Origin: Prevotella sp.
GTDB lineage: Bacteria > Bacteroidota > Bacteroidia > Bacteroidales > Bacteroidaceae
NCBI GenBank assembly: GCA_016281815.1
Contig: JAEEJK010000095.1
Location: 1 to 64,000 of the forward strand
Reading direction: 5' to 3'
Length of the DNA: 64,000 nt
Notes under the pieces: model-generated
What the model was told of the DNA's origin: nothing
The model's database searches: none
Seen by the model: the letters and a program-made list of their open reading frames with translations, nothing else
Shown here: positions 53,560 to 62,903 of the stretch, one piece after another
Position numbering within the stretch: position 1 is the first letter of the stretch
Layout of the letters: each line of letters begins with the position of its first letter
Program-made: the position numbers and the translations under genes

Positions 53560-55986
53560 ATGTATTCTATGAGACGACGTTTGACCATGCTTCTGATGTT
53601 CTGCTTCCTTGGCATTTCATCAGTATGTCATTCTCAGGTAAGAAAAGAGATCTGTCTTTCCGAGGGATGGCAGTTTTCCCGTGACGGATTGGATTGGCAG
53701 GAAGTCACCGTACCCCATGACTGGGCGATATCCGGACCTTTTGACAAACGGTGGGATTTGCAATATGTGGCCATAGAGCAAAACGGAGAGAAAGAGAAGA
53801 CGGAGAAATCCGGCCGTTCAGGTGCCTTGCCCTGGATAGGGAAAGGTTATTACAAAAAGGAAGTGATGCTGGATAAGCAACCCGCCACGGCCCTGTTGTT
53901 GTTTGACGGAGCCATGAGTGAGCCTACTGTGCGCATCAACGGCCGCGAGGCAGGGCGATGGGCGTATGGGTACAATGCCTTCCGAATAGATGCCGCATCC
54001 CACCTTCACGCCGGGCGCAACCTCATTGAAGTATCTCTCAACAACATGGAGGAGAGCAGCCGGTGGTATCCAGGCGGAGGAATCTTCAGACCAGTGACAC
54101 TGATCTTGGGTCAGCAAGCCATGCTTGACGACTGGTCCACCTATTTCCGTACGGTAGCCATTGAGAACAATGTAGCCGCCATTGACGTGGAGGTCGGTGC
54201 AAGAGGCAACTACCAGGAAGGCTATTGGGCTGTGGATGTGGCGCTGCGTGATCAGCGAGGCAGCATAGTGGCCCAATGTCATTCCCCCCTCGGTCAGGAC
54301 GGCAAGTTCACCGACCGCATGCATGTCTCCGCTCCCCATCTATGGTCTCCTGAGTCACCTTATTTATATATATTGGAGACGCGGCTTTATCATCAGAGCA
54401 AGTTGGTGGATGAAAAGAAGACCAAGGTCGGCATCCGGACAGTGGCAGTGGGAAAGGATATCGGGTTCCAACTCAATGGTGTGACCAGAAAGATCAAAGG
54501 CGTGTGTCTGCACCATGATTTGGGTCCTCTCGGGGCCGCCGTCAACAAGGCCGCCCTCATCAGGCAGATACGTACGATGAAGGAAATGGGTTGCGATGCT
54601 ATACGCACAGCGCACAACATGCCATCTACGATGCAGATGGAAGTCTGCGACTCCATGGGCATGATGGTGATGGCAGAGAGTTTTGACATGTGGATCTATC
54701 CCAAGTGCAAAAACGGATACGCCCGTTTTTTCAAGGAATGGAGCGATCGTGACATCGAGAACCTCGTCAGATGTCACCGCAACCATCCTTGCATTGTCAT
54801 GTGGAGCATTGGCAACGAGATACCCGAGCAATGGAGTGAGGAAGGGCGTGAGATATCCCGTCACTTGCAGCAGATCTGCCACGACCTTGACCCCTCACGT
54901 CCGGTCACGCAAGGCATGGACAGGGCAGAGGCAGCCTTGAAATCTGGTTTTGCCCAGGTGATGGACGTGCCGGGATTCAACTACCGTGTACACAAATATG
55001 AGAACAACATCAAGCAGTTGCCTCAGGGATTCCTTCTGGGATCGGAAACCGCATCGACGGTGAGTTCCAGGGGAGTTTACAAGTTTCCCGTAGAGGTATC
55101 CGACCATGCTGTATACAGCGACGGTCAATGCTCGAGTTATGATACGGAGTATTGCTCATGGAGCAATCTTCCAGACGATGACTGGTGCATGCAGGATGAT
55201 TATCCCTGGGTCATCGGCGAGTTTGTGTGGACAGGCTATGACTACTTGGGAGAACCAACCCCCTATGATGAGTATTGGCCTTCAAGAAGCAGTTATTTTG
55301 GCATCTGCGACCTTGCCGGCCTGCCCAAAGACCGATATTATCTCTACCGGAGCCGATGGAACAAGCAGCAGCATACCCTGCATGTCCTTCCCCATTGGAC
55401 CTGGCCAGGAAGGGAAGGCAAGGTCACCCCCGTCTATTGTTATACAGACTGGCCAGAGGCAGAACTGTTTGTCAACGGAGTCAGTCAGGGACGTATCTCC
55501 AAGAACCCCTCTTCGAGGCTTGACAGGTACAGGCTGAGATGGAATGATGTGAAATATGCCCCCGGTGAGATTAAGGTTGTGGCATACGACAGCAGTGGGC
55601 GTGCTGTTGACGAGAAGACCGTCAGCACGGCAGGAAAGCCAGCAGCCCTCCGGCTGGAAGCAGACAAGACCCGTCTTTTGGCAGATGGCAATGACCTGGT
55701 CTTCATTACTGTCAGCATGGAGGACAAAGACGGTCATCTTGTGCCCGACGCCGCCCAACAACTCTCTTTTGAGGTGAGTGGAGCGGGAACGTTCAAGGCA
55801 GCCTGCAATGGCGACGCCACCTCATTGGAATCCTTCACCCAACCCACCATGCGTCTGTTTCATGGTCAGTTGGTCGTAGTGGTGCAGGCGAAGAAGGAGA
55901 GGGGCGACATTGTTGTCAAGGTCAGTGAAATCGCAAAGAAAAGAGACACAGGCATCACCTCTACTGTGACACTCACTGCCGAGTGA
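53560..55986 (+). CDS. Secreted GH2 glycoside hydrolase (beta-galactosidase-like)
   Basis: An exported retaining glycosidase of family GH2. It has a signal peptide (ending SVCHSQ) and an N-terminal jelly-roll domain (EGWQFSRDGLDWQEVTVPHD then GAMSEPTVRINGREAGRW). An Ig-like domain follows, then the TIM barrel with KGVCLHHDLGPLGAAVN, RTAHNMPSTM and RNHPCIVMWSIGNEIPEQ (acid/base Glu420), and the nucleophile Glu496 in FLLGSETASTVSS. The C-terminal part has a DUF4982-like domain (VYCYTDWPEAELFVNGVSQG) and a further Ig-like domain. The start is placed at 53560 (53569 is also possible) because the earlier ATG lies inside the promoter. GH2 covers beta-galactosidase, beta-mannosidase and beta-glucuronidase; the DUF4982 type is mostly beta-galactosidase. 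Confidence 0.92.
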   Translation: MYSMRRRLTMLLMFCFLGISSVCHSQVRKEICLSEGWQFSRDGLDWQEVTVPHDWAISGPFDKRWDLQYVAIEQNGEKEKTEKSGRSGALPWIGKGYYKKEVMLDKQPATALLLFDGAMSEPTVRINGREAGRWAYGYNAFRIDAASHLHAGRNLIEVSLNNMEESSRWYPGGGIFRPVTLILGQQAMLDDWSTYFRTVAIENNVAAIDVEVGARGNYQEGYWAVDVALRDQRGSIVAQCHSPLGQDGKFTDRMHVSAPHLWSPESPYLYILETRLYHQSKLVDEKKTKVGIRTVAVGKDIGFQLNGVTRKIKGVCLHHDLGPLGAAVNKAALIRQIRTMKEMGCDAIRTAHNMPSTMQMEVCDSMGMMVMAESFDMWIYPKCKNGYARFFKEWSDRDIENLVRCHRNHPCIVMWSIGNEIPEQWSEEGREISRHLQQICHDLDPSRPVTQGMDRAEAALKSGFAQVMDVPGFNYRVHKYENNIKQLPQGFLLGSETASTVSSRGVYKFPVEVSDHAVYSDGQCSSYDTEYCSWSNLPDDDWCMQDDYPWVIGEFVWTGYDYLGEPTPYDEYWPSRSSYFGICDLAGLPKDRYYLYRSRWNKQQHTLHVLPHWTWPGREGKVTPVYCYTDWPEAELFVNGVSQGRISKNPSSRLDRYRLRWNDVKYAPGEIKVVAYDSSGRAVDEKTVSTAGKPAALRLEADKTRLLADGNDLVFITVSMEDKDGHLVPDAAQQLSFEVSGAGTFKAACNGDATSLESFTQPTMRLFHGQLVVVVQAKKERGDIVVKVSEIAKKRDTGITSTVTLTAE

Positions 55987-56068
55987 CATCAAGAGGAGCG
56001 ATGGTGTGCGTGGTCTCCACTGAAAGATACCAAAATGTATAATCGGAAAGAAGAAATCCATCAGAGAT

Positions 56069-57829
56069 ATGTATAAGAAGTATTTGGTAACGGTTTTCGC
56101 ATGGTTGCTCACCCTGCAGGTGATGGCACAATACGACCTGTATGTTTCTGTGTTTGAAGGAGGCACCCTGAGGGAAACCGTGGAGTTGATAGCCGATGAT
56201 GCCATGCAGACGGTCGGTTCCATGAAAGTCAACGGTCCTATCAACGGAACCGACATGATGTTTATCAGGGAGATGTGCGGAGTGAAGGATTTGGACACCC
56301 CTACCGGCGGAAAGGTCAAGGTGCTGGATCTTTCCGATGCCAACATTGTAGCCTCTTCAGACGTGTATCTTTCCATGTATGGTGTGGACTTCACTACCCA
56401 GGAAGACCATTTTGGCAGTGGCTTTCTATACAACTGCACACAATTGGAGCAAGTTCTCATACCGATAGGCATTGTTTCAATAGACACGCTCGCCTTGGGC
56501 ATGTGCTCATCCCTGAAGGAAGTGATGATTCCTAACGGGGTCGAGCGCATCGGGTATGGAGCCTTTTATGGTTGTTCCAGCATCAGGTCGATAGATGTGC
56601 CCGACTTGGTCTCGGTAATAGAAGATGGTGCTTTTCAGAACATGGAAGCGTTGGAAGAACTGTCCCTGGGCAATGCTGTGACATCCCTCGACAATTCCGC
56701 CATCATGGGTGACAACCGATTGCAGGGCATTACATTGGGAGAGGGTTTCTGGCATTTCTCGCCAGTCCTGTTTTACAATTCCCCTTCCCTTGCGAACATC
56801 AACGTCACCCCCGGCAATCCCTACTATTCCTCTTGGGAGGGAGTCCTCTTTTCCTCAGGAAGAGATTCCCTGTTGGCCTATCCACCTGCTTATCAGGCAT
56901 CGGAATATGAGTTGCCGGAAGGTGTGCGGCATATTGCGCCCTATGCTTTCTGTATGTCTTCAGAACTGCAAACCGTTATCATTCCATCCTCGGTCGAAGT
57001 CATAGACACTTTGGCCTTCTATGGCAGTCAGTCGCTTGCAGATGTCCGTCTCAATGAAGGGCTCCGCACGCTTCGGTTTGGCGCATTTGCCAACATGATG
57101 GCCGAGGAGTCCCCTCTGACCACGCTGAGCCTGCCCTCCACGGTGGATGAGATAGAAGGCGGAGCCTTTCTTTTTCAGACAGCCCATATCCGTGTGAGTG
57201 AGCAGAATGAGCATTATATGACAGATGAGGCAGGGGTGCTCTACAACAAGGCAGGGTCTGTGCTCTGCCATGTACCCTGCACGCTTCATCAGGCCGAACT
57301 GACTGCTGTCACTGACAGTGTGGCACCCTATGCTTTTGCCGGTAGTTCGATGCCCACCATCTATTTGGGTGATGGTGTGAAGTCGGTTGGCAACGGAGCC
57401 TTCTTCAGTGCCGGAGCCTATCATCTCACCCTCGGGCGAGGCATTGAGCGACTCGGCGACCGGCTTGTGGAAGGATGTTCCAACCTGAAAACCCTTTACT
57501 GTTTTGCCACCCCCGATGATGCCCATGTGGCCCCCGCTGCATTTTGTGACAAAGAGGGAGATGTGGCAAGGGAGTGCGTGCTGTATGTCCTTCCCGGAAA
57601 GATGTCGGAGTTCATGCAGAAACGAGGCTTCTCAGACGCAGAAGGCAAATCTTATTTTTCTGCTATCCGTGAGATGGAAGACGCCGACCATCTGGAGACT
57701 GTCAGGAATGATGTCCTTCCCAACCATCCTGCTTATGACTGGACAGGAAAACGCGTGTCTTCTTCGCATCAGGGAGGCCGCATCGTTGTTTTACCCGACG
57801 GAAAGGGGATCAAGGTTGTTGGGAAATAG
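56069..57829 (+). CDS. Secreted BspA-type leucine-rich repeat protein
   Basis: A 586-residue exported protein (signal peptide ending QVMAQ) built mostly of LRR_5/BspA-type repeats, for example LKEVMIPNGVERIGYGAFYG, LEELSLGNAVTSL, LQTVIIPSSVEVIDTLAFYG and LTLGRGIERLGDRLVEGC. Such proteins mediate adhesion or surface recognition in Bacteroidales. The C-terminal tail (AYDWTGKRV then GGRIVVLPDGKGIKVVGK) resembles a degenerate sorting tail of the type IX system. It starts 82 bases after the GH2 gene and is followed nine bases later by queH. Confidence 0.87.
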   Translation: MYKKYLVTVFAWLLTLQVMAQYDLYVSVFEGGTLRETVELIADDAMQTVGSMKVNGPINGTDMMFIREMCGVKDLDTPTGGKVKVLDLSDANIVASSDVYLSMYGVDFTTQEDHFGSGFLYNCTQLEQVLIPIGIVSIDTLALGMCSSLKEVMIPNGVERIGYGAFYGCSSIRSIDVPDLVSVIEDGAFQNMEALEELSLGNAVTSLDNSAIMGDNRLQGITLGEGFWHFSPVLFYNSPSLANINVTPGNPYYSSWEGVLFSSGRDSLLAYPPAYQASEYELPEGVRHIAPYAFCMSSELQTVIIPSSVEVIDTLAFYGSQSLADVRLNEGLRTLRFGAFANMMAEESPLTTLSLPSTVDEIEGGAFLFQTAHIRVSEQNEHYMTDEAGVLYNKAGSVLCHVPCTLHQAELTAVTDSVAPYAFAGSSMPTIYLGDGVKSVGNGAFFSAGAYHLTLGRGIERLGDRLVEGCSNLKTLYCFATPDDAHVAPAAFCDKEGDVARECVLYVLPGKMSEFMQKRGFSDAEGKSYFSAIREMEDADHLETVRNDVLPNHPAYDWTGKRVSSSHQGGRIVVLPDGKGIKVVGK

Positions 57830-57837
57830 AAAGTATT

Positions 57838-58431
57838 ATGGGTAAGAATCGGTTGCCAGCCATTGTCATACCAGAAGGCGTCAGTGAGGTCATGCTGCAC
57901 GCCTGTTGCGCACCATGCTCATCCGCCATTGTGGAATGGATGCTCAGCCACGGTGTGCGCCCCGTCATCTATTATTTCAATCCCAACATCTATCCCAATG
58001 AGGAATATCAGATTCGGAAAGAAGAAAGCAAAAGGCATGCTGACGCTCTTAATATCCCATGGATAGACGGCGACTACGACCATGAGTCGTGGAAAGCCTG
58101 TGTAAGAGGTCTGGAAAGTGAGCCAGAGCGGGGCAGGCGCTGTCTGCGGTGTTTTGAGATGAGGTTGCGGTCGACAGCCGAGAAAGCGGCAGAGATGGGC
58201 TTGCATACCTTTACCACCACCCTGGCCTCCTCGAGGTGGAAAGACCTTGACCAGATCATTCAGGCAGGCATGAAGGCCCAGAGTGAGGTGCCTGGAACCC
58301 AGTTCTGGGCTCAGAACTGGCGCAAAGGCGGACTATATGAGCGTAGGAACCAACTGTTAAGGGAGTTTGGCTTCTACAACCAGCAATATTGTGGCTGTGA
58401 GTACAGCATAACGAAAAAGACAGAGAAATGA
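57838..58431 (+). CDS. queH: Epoxyqueuosine reductase QueH
   Basis: QueH reduces epoxyqueuosine to queuosine in the tRNA anticodon, replacing QueG in many bacteria. The 197-residue product has the cysteine pairs typical of QueH (formerly DUF208), which bind an iron-sulfur cluster and an extra iron: HACCAPCSS, GRRCLRCFEMRLRSTAEKA and QQYCGCEYS, with the family blocks YYFNPNIYPNEEYQIRKEES and TTTLASSRWKDLDQI. It starts nine bases after the LRR gene and overlaps the oxidoreductase gene by four bases. Confidence 0.93.
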   Translation: MGKNRLPAIVIPEGVSEVMLHACCAPCSSAIVEWMLSHGVRPVIYYFNPNIYPNEEYQIRKEESKRHADALNIPWIDGDYDHESWKACVRGLESEPERGRRCLRCFEMRLRSTAEKAAEMGLHTFTTTLASSRWKDLDQIIQAGMKAQSEVPGTQFWAQNWRKGGLYERRNQLLREFGFYNQQYCGCEYSITKKTEK

Positions 58432-59411
58432 AATACATCAGATGGGGATTTATAGGATGTGGTGAGGTGACTGAGATCAAGAGCGGTCCCGCCTTCAGTG
58501 ACGTGGAAGGGTCGAGTGTGGTGGCTGTTATGTGCAGGACAGAAAGCAAGGCCCGTTCGTATGCCGAGCGGCACCATATAGGCAGATGGTACACAGATGC
58601 CCAGCAACTCATAGACGACCCGGAGGTCAATGCCGTCTATATCGCCACCCCTCCCTCGAGCCATGCCACTTATGCCATCATGGCCATGAAGGCCGGCAAA
58701 CCAGTATATGTGGAGAAACCTTTGGCCTCCAACTATGAAGACTGCGCCAGGGTGAACAGGGTCAGTGAGCAGACAGGAGTACCCTGCTTTGTGGCATACT
58801 ACAGGAGGTATCTTCCCTATTTCCAGCGAGTCAAGGAAATTATCAAAAATGGCATCATCGGGAAAATCATCAATGTGCAAGTGAGGTTTGCCTGTCCTCC
58901 CCGGGAGATAGACTATTCCACTCCCGACCATCTGCCATGGCGTTTGAAGCCAGACATTTCCGGCGGAGGGTATTTCTATGACCTCGCGCCCCATCAACTC
59001 GACCTTTTGCAGGACTTCTTTGGTGTGATAGTGGATGCCAAGGGTATCTGTGCCAACAGAGGAGGACTCTATTCAGCCGAAGACACGCTGAGCGCCTGCT
59101 TCAAGTTTGAGAATGGTCTTCCAGGCAGCGGTTCATGGTGCTTTGTGGGTCACGAGTCCGCCCGTGAGGACAGGATAGAAGTCATAGGAGACCGAGGCAT
59201 CGTCAGTTTCTCCGTTTTTGAGTATGCTCCCATCCAGTTGGTGACCAGTGATGGTGAGACTCAGATTGTCGTGCCCAATCCCCCGTATGTCCAGTTGCCC
59301 ATCATAGAATCGGTCATCCATCATCTGCAAGGATTGGACATCTGTACCTGCACAAGTGTGTCTGCGACCCCAGTCAACTGGGTCCTCGACCGAATTTTGG
59401 GTAAGTTCTGA
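58428..59411 (+). CDS. Gfo/Idh/MocA-family oxidoreductase
   Basis: A 327-residue NAD(P)-dependent dehydrogenase. The Rossmann start is RWGFIGCGEVTEIKSGPAFS, with VNAVYIATPPSSHATYAIMA and the catalytic-region motif YVEKPLASNYEDCARV (EKP). The C-terminal domain contains GGGYFYDLAPHQLDLLQDFF, with the usual histidine. The substrate is unknown; the family acts on sugars, inositols and sugar-nucleotides. Overlaps on both sides (four bases with queH, one base with the next gene) place it in one transcription unit. Confidence 0.9.
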   Translation: MKYIRWGFIGCGEVTEIKSGPAFSDVEGSSVVAVMCRTESKARSYAERHHIGRWYTDAQQLIDDPEVNAVYIATPPSSHATYAIMAMKAGKPVYVEKPLASNYEDCARVNRVSEQTGVPCFVAYYRRYLPYFQRVKEIIKNGIIGKIINVQVRFACPPREIDYSTPDHLPWRLKPDISGGGYFYDLAPHQLDLLQDFFGVIVDAKGICANRGGLYSAEDTLSACFKFENGLPGSGSWCFVGHESAREDRIEVIGDRGIVSFSVFEYAPIQLVTSDGETQIVVPNPPYVQLPIIESVIHHLQGLDICTCTSVSATPVNWVLDRILGKF

Positions 59412-60502
59412 TGGTGAGGTTATGGCTGATATTGATGACTTGTCTGATGCCAGCAATAGTGTTGGCAGAAAACGACACTATCCCATCGAGAAAGAATTTT
59501 TTCAAAAAGACTTGGGATGGAGCCTTGAATATCATCAAGGAGTTCAACAATGTGGACACTTCATATATTGAGCCTCAGCACTATCATTTCACCACGACCC
59601 TGATGTCGACGTACATTTTTGAGTCGTACAGTATCCGCAGCAAAAACGGTCAGTCGATCAATTTCTCCCCGGAGGCAAGAGTGAAATTCGGTCCCTATAT
59701 CGGTTGGAGTTTTTTGTTCTGGGGATATGCCGTCGACCTTGCCTACATCAGTGCCAACAAGAAGAGGGAACTCGACCTCAGTGTCTATACCTCCATGTTT
59801 GGTTTGGACTTTTTTTTGAGAAATTCAGAAAAAGACTACCGGATCCGTTCCATTGACCTGAATGATGATACCCCCGCCGACACGTTGTCAGGAATCCCGT
59901 TTGACGGGCTCAGCGTGTCCATCACGGGTCTCAACGCATATTACATACCCAATCATCGGAAGTTCTCCTATCCTGCAGCATTCAGCCAAAGCACCTGTCA
60001 GAGACGCAGTGCCGGATCGTTTATGTTCGGTGGCGGATATACCCGTCATTCACTCAATTTGGACTACGACAAACTAAAGACGGCGGTGAGTAATGTCTCT
60101 CCCCAGACAGCAGAGAAACTCGACAGCGGACTGATGTTCAAGAACATCAAATACACGGATATCGCCCTGTCAGCAGGATATGGCTACAACTGGGTGTTTT
60201 CCACCAATTGGCTTTTGTCGGTATCGATGTCTGTAGCCCTGGGCTACAAACACTCAACGGGAAACAGGTGGGCGGATTTCTCTCTGCTTCGGGATTTCTC
60301 GTTTACGAATTTCAATATTGATGGAGTGGGGCGTCTTGGGCTGATTTGGAACAACTCCAAATGGTATTTTGGCGGATATGGCATTATCCACTCCTACAAT
60401 TACCGGAAATCCCAGTTCCACACCAACAACTATTTCGGGAATGTCAACGTGTATATCGGCTTTAATTTTGGCCGTAAGAAGTCACACCGTATCACCAAGT
60501 GA
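59411..60502 (+). CDS. DUF4421-like outer-membrane beta-barrel protein
   Basis: A 363-residue protein with a signal peptide (ending IVLAEN) and alternating strands ending in aromatic residues, typical of an outer-membrane barrel (YHFTTTLMSTYIFESYSI, GPYIGWSFLFWGYAVDLAYI, DIALSAGYGYNWVF, WLLSVSMSVALGYKHSTGN). It ends NVNVYIGFNFGRKKSHRITK. It matches the DUF4421 family as I remember it; the function is not known. The start overlaps the upstream stop codon by one base. Confidence 0.78.
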   Translation: MVRLWLILMTCLMPAIVLAENDTIPSRKNFFKKTWDGALNIIKEFNNVDTSYIEPQHYHFTTTLMSTYIFESYSIRSKNGQSINFSPEARVKFGPYIGWSFLFWGYAVDLAYISANKKRELDLSVYTSMFGLDFFLRNSEKDYRIRSIDLNDDTPADTLSGIPFDGLSVSITGLNAYYIPNHRKFSYPAAFSQSTCQRRSAGSFMFGGGYTRHSLNLDYDKLKTAVSNVSPQTAEKLDSGLMFKNIKYTDIALSAGYGYNWVFSTNWLLSVSMSVALGYKHSTGNRWADFSLLRDFSFTNFNIDGVGRLGLIWNNSKWYFGGYGIIHSYNYRKSQFHTNNYFGNVNVYIGFNFGRKKSHRITK

Positions 60503-60513
60503 ACAATAAGAGA

Positions 60514-61476
60514 ATGAAAATGAATAAAGTAATGAGTAGAATGTTGATGATGGCATTAGTTGCCATCGTGTCTGCGGCATGTGGGAACCAACCCGCGAAA
60601 GCATCGGACAAAGAGACTGAAAAGGCCCCCCCGCATCTTGTCAAGGCCGACCAAACAAACGATAAAGCCATCAAGGCCGACCTGAAAGTGAGAATCACCA
60701 ACAAAGGCGACAGTGCCCGTATAGTCGCGTTGCTGAAGGAAGGACAGGCACTTGGCAAGGACGTCAACGACGTGCTTTTCTTCGCCCGTAAGTTCTTGGG
60801 AAAGCCCTATGTGGCTTATACTCTTGATCAGGAACTGACGGAGCGTCTCGTCATCAACACCGAAGGCCTGGACTGCACTACCTATGTGGAGAACGTGATA
60901 GCGCTCGCCATCTGTGCTAGGCAGCACCTCACCAGTTTTGCAGATTTTTGCAAAATCCTCTCTCACGTGAGATACGTGGATGGGAAGGTGTCGTACTCAA
61001 CCCGCCAGCACTATTTCACTTACTGGATAACCGACAACCTCAAAGAGTCGCTGATATCCGACATCGAGTTACCCCCAGCCCCCCTGTCGCAGAAGCGCAA
61101 GCCCAAGGTTGATTACATGACCACCCATGTCGCCTCTTACAAGATGCTGAACGCGCACAAGGAGTGGTTGCCTGACATCAAGAAGATGGAGGAAAAGGTC
61201 AATGCCACCACTTTTTCCTTCATCCCCAAGTCACAACTCAAAGACTCAGGCAAATACCAAAAATACATCAAGGACGGCGACATCATCGGCATTGTGACCA
61301 ACAAGGCCGGTCTCGACATTTCCCATGTGGGATTTGCCGTGTGGCACAAGGGTCAACTTCATCTGATGAATGCCTCCTCGCTGCATAAGAAAGTGGTGGA
61401 TGAGCCCATGACGCTCTACCAATACCTGCAGAAACAAACCTCGAGCGCAGGTATCAGGGTTGTGAGGCTGAAGTGA
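60514..61476 (+). CDS. DUF1460 lipoprotein, N-acetylmuramoyl-L-alanine amidase-like
   Basis: A 320-residue lipoprotein (lipobox VSAACG) of the DUF1460 family, papain-like enzymes related to NlpC/P60 that act on peptidoglycan. The catalytic cysteine is in NTEGLDCTTYVENVIALA and the histidine in LDISHVGFAVWHKGQLHLMN. Other family blocks are FARKFLGKPYVAYTLDQE, ILSHVRYVDGKVSYSTRQHY and IKDGDIIGIVTNKAG. The ATG at 60514 is preferred; a GTG at 60499 would overlap the previous gene. It is the last gene of the queH-oxidoreductase-DUF4421 unit. Confidence 0.87.
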   Translation: MKMNKVMSRMLMMALVAIVSAACGNQPAKASDKETEKAPPHLVKADQTNDKAIKADLKVRITNKGDSARIVALLKEGQALGKDVNDVLFFARKFLGKPYVAYTLDQELTERLVINTEGLDCTTYVENVIALAICARQHLTSFADFCKILSHVRYVDGKVSYSTRQHYFTYWITDNLKESLISDIELPPAPLSQKRKPKVDYMTTHVASYKMLNAHKEWLPDIKKMEEKVNATTFSFIPKSQLKDSGKYQKYIKDGDIIGIVTNKAGLDISHVGFAVWHKGQLHLMNASSLHKKVVDEPMTLYQYLQKQTSSAGIRVVRLK

Positions 61477-61525
61477 ATTACGAAAACGATTTCATGAAAA
61501 GGATGCAATAATGTGCCGGATATAA

Positions 61526-61556
61526 TTGGCAGAACCATTTTTTTTTGGTATTTTTG
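61526..61556 (+). promoter_or_regulatory. Promoter of the Rnf operon
   Basis: TTGG at 61526-61529 and TATTTTTG at 61549-61556 are separated by 19 bases. The ATG at 61567 lies ten bases after the -7 element, so the leader is only a few bases. Confidence 0.62.
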
Positions 61557-61566
61557 CAGATGTATT

Positions 61567-61983
61567 ATGACGAACAACATCTCACATACGGGGATTATCG
61601 AGGCTATTGAAGGTGGCATGTTGAAGGTACGCATTGTTCAGACATCGGCCTGTGCTGCCTGCAAGGTAGCCAGTCACTGCAGTGCCGCCGAAAGCAAGGA
61701 GAAGACAGTGGAGGTGTATGCCCCCAAGGCCGCTGAGCGCCATCAGGTGGGAGATGATGTGGTTGTCACCATGTCTGGACGCAACGGCCGTCATGCCGTG
61801 ATAATCGCTTTTGTCATCCCCCTCGTGATCATGTTGGTCGTCATGGCAGGTATGAAATGGCTGACCGGAAATGACGGGCTCGCAGCCCTTACGGGTGTGC
61901 TGAGCCTCGTTCCATATTATTTGGCCGTCTTTCTTCTCAGAGGAAGGCTTGCCCAAAAATTCGCTTTTGACATAGAGAATTAA
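61567..61983 (+). CDS. RseC-family (SoxR-reducing system) membrane protein
   Basis: A 138-residue membrane protein with an N-terminal soluble part (HTGIIEAIEGGMLKVRIVQT), a cysteine cluster (SACAACKVASHC) and two membrane helices (AVIIAFVIPLVIMLVVMAGM and ALTGVLSLVPYYLAVFLLR). This is the RseC/MucC layout. In many bacteria such a gene precedes or follows rnf genes and may help feed electrons or assemble the complex. It is first in an operon with rnfB and rnfC. The ATG at 61567 fits; longer readings cover the promoter. Confidence 0.88.
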   Translation: MTNNISHTGIIEAIEGGMLKVRIVQTSACAACKVASHCSAAESKEKTVEVYAPKAAERHQVGDDVVVTMSGRNGRHAVIIAFVIPLVIMLVVMAGMKWLTGNDGLAALTGVLSLVPYYLAVFLLRGRLAQKFAFDIEN

Positions 61984-62006
61984 CCAAATAACAAACTAAA
62001 ACAAAC

Positions 62007-62903
62007 ATGATGGACTTTATTTTGAGTGCAGTAACCGTTCTGGGAGGAATCGCGCTGATAGCAGCACTGATTCTCTTTTTCTGCTCCAAGAAGTTTGCTG
62101 TGAAGGAAGATCCCCGTTTGGCACAGGTGCAGGAACTCCTTCCTGGTGCCAATTGCGGAGGTTGCGGCTATCCCGGCTGTTCAGGTCTTGCAGATGCTTT
62201 GGTCAAAGGCGCCGATGCCGGTTCCATCGAGGGACTCGGTTGTCCGGTGGGAGGGTCAGAGGTCATGACCAAGGTTGCGGACCTGCTCGGCATGGCGATG
62301 GCCAACACTGAGCCCATGGTGGCAGTAGTCAGATGCAACGGTACCTGCGAGAACAGACCCAAGACCGTGGCATACGATGGTTTGCGCACCTGTGCAGCCA
62401 TGAACTCATGCGGAGCCGGTGAAACCGGTTGCGGTTATGGCTGTCTGGGCTGTGGCGACTGTGTGGCCGCATGTCAGTTTGGCGCCATTGCCATCAACGA
62501 GGAAACCGGGTTGCCCGAGGTGGATGAAGAGAAGTGCACCTCCTGCGGTGCATGTGTGAAGGCCTGTCCGCGTCACATTATTGAGTTGAGAAAGAAAGGT
62601 CCCAAGAGCCGTCGGGTATTTGTGAGGTGTGTCAACAAAGACAAGGGAGCCGTCGCAAAGAAGAACTGCAAGGCAGCCTGCATCGGATGCGGAAAATGTG
62701 CGAAGGAATGTAAGTTTGAAGCCATTACCGTGGCCGGCAACCTCAGTTACATTGACCCGAACAAGTGCCGTCTCTGTCGCAAGTGTGAGAGTGTGTGTCC
62801 GACCGGCTCCATTATTGCCTTGAATTTCCCGCCACGTAAGGAGAAACCTGCCGTGGAGGAACCTGTCAAAACAACCATAACAGAAAAGGAGGATAAAGCA
62901 TGA
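62007..62903 (+). CDS. rnfB: Rnf electron-transport complex subunit B
   Basis: RnfB is the iron-sulfur subunit of the membrane complex that couples ferredoxin oxidation to NAD reduction and ion pumping. The 298-residue product has an N-terminal membrane helix (ILSAVTVLGGIALIAALILF) and the [4Fe-4S] motif ANCGGCGYPGCSGLADALV. Several ferredoxin-type cysteine groups follow (CGYGCLGCGDCVAAC, CTSCGACVKACP, CIGCGKCAKEC, CRLCRKCESVCP). The extra cysteines and length match Bacteroidetes RnfB. Its stop codon overlaps the rnfC start by four bases. Confidence 0.96.
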   Translation: MMDFILSAVTVLGGIALIAALILFFCSKKFAVKEDPRLAQVQELLPGANCGGCGYPGCSGLADALVKGADAGSIEGLGCPVGGSEVMTKVADLLGMAMANTEPMVAVVRCNGTCENRPKTVAYDGLRTCAAMNSCGAGETGCGYGCLGCGDCVAACQFGAIAINEETGLPEVDEEKCTSCGACVKACPRHIIELRKKGPKSRRVFVRCVNKDKGAVAKKNCKAACIGCGKCAKECKFEAITVAGNLSYIDPNKCRLCRKCESVCPTGSIIALNFPPRKEKPAVEEPVKTTITEKEDKA

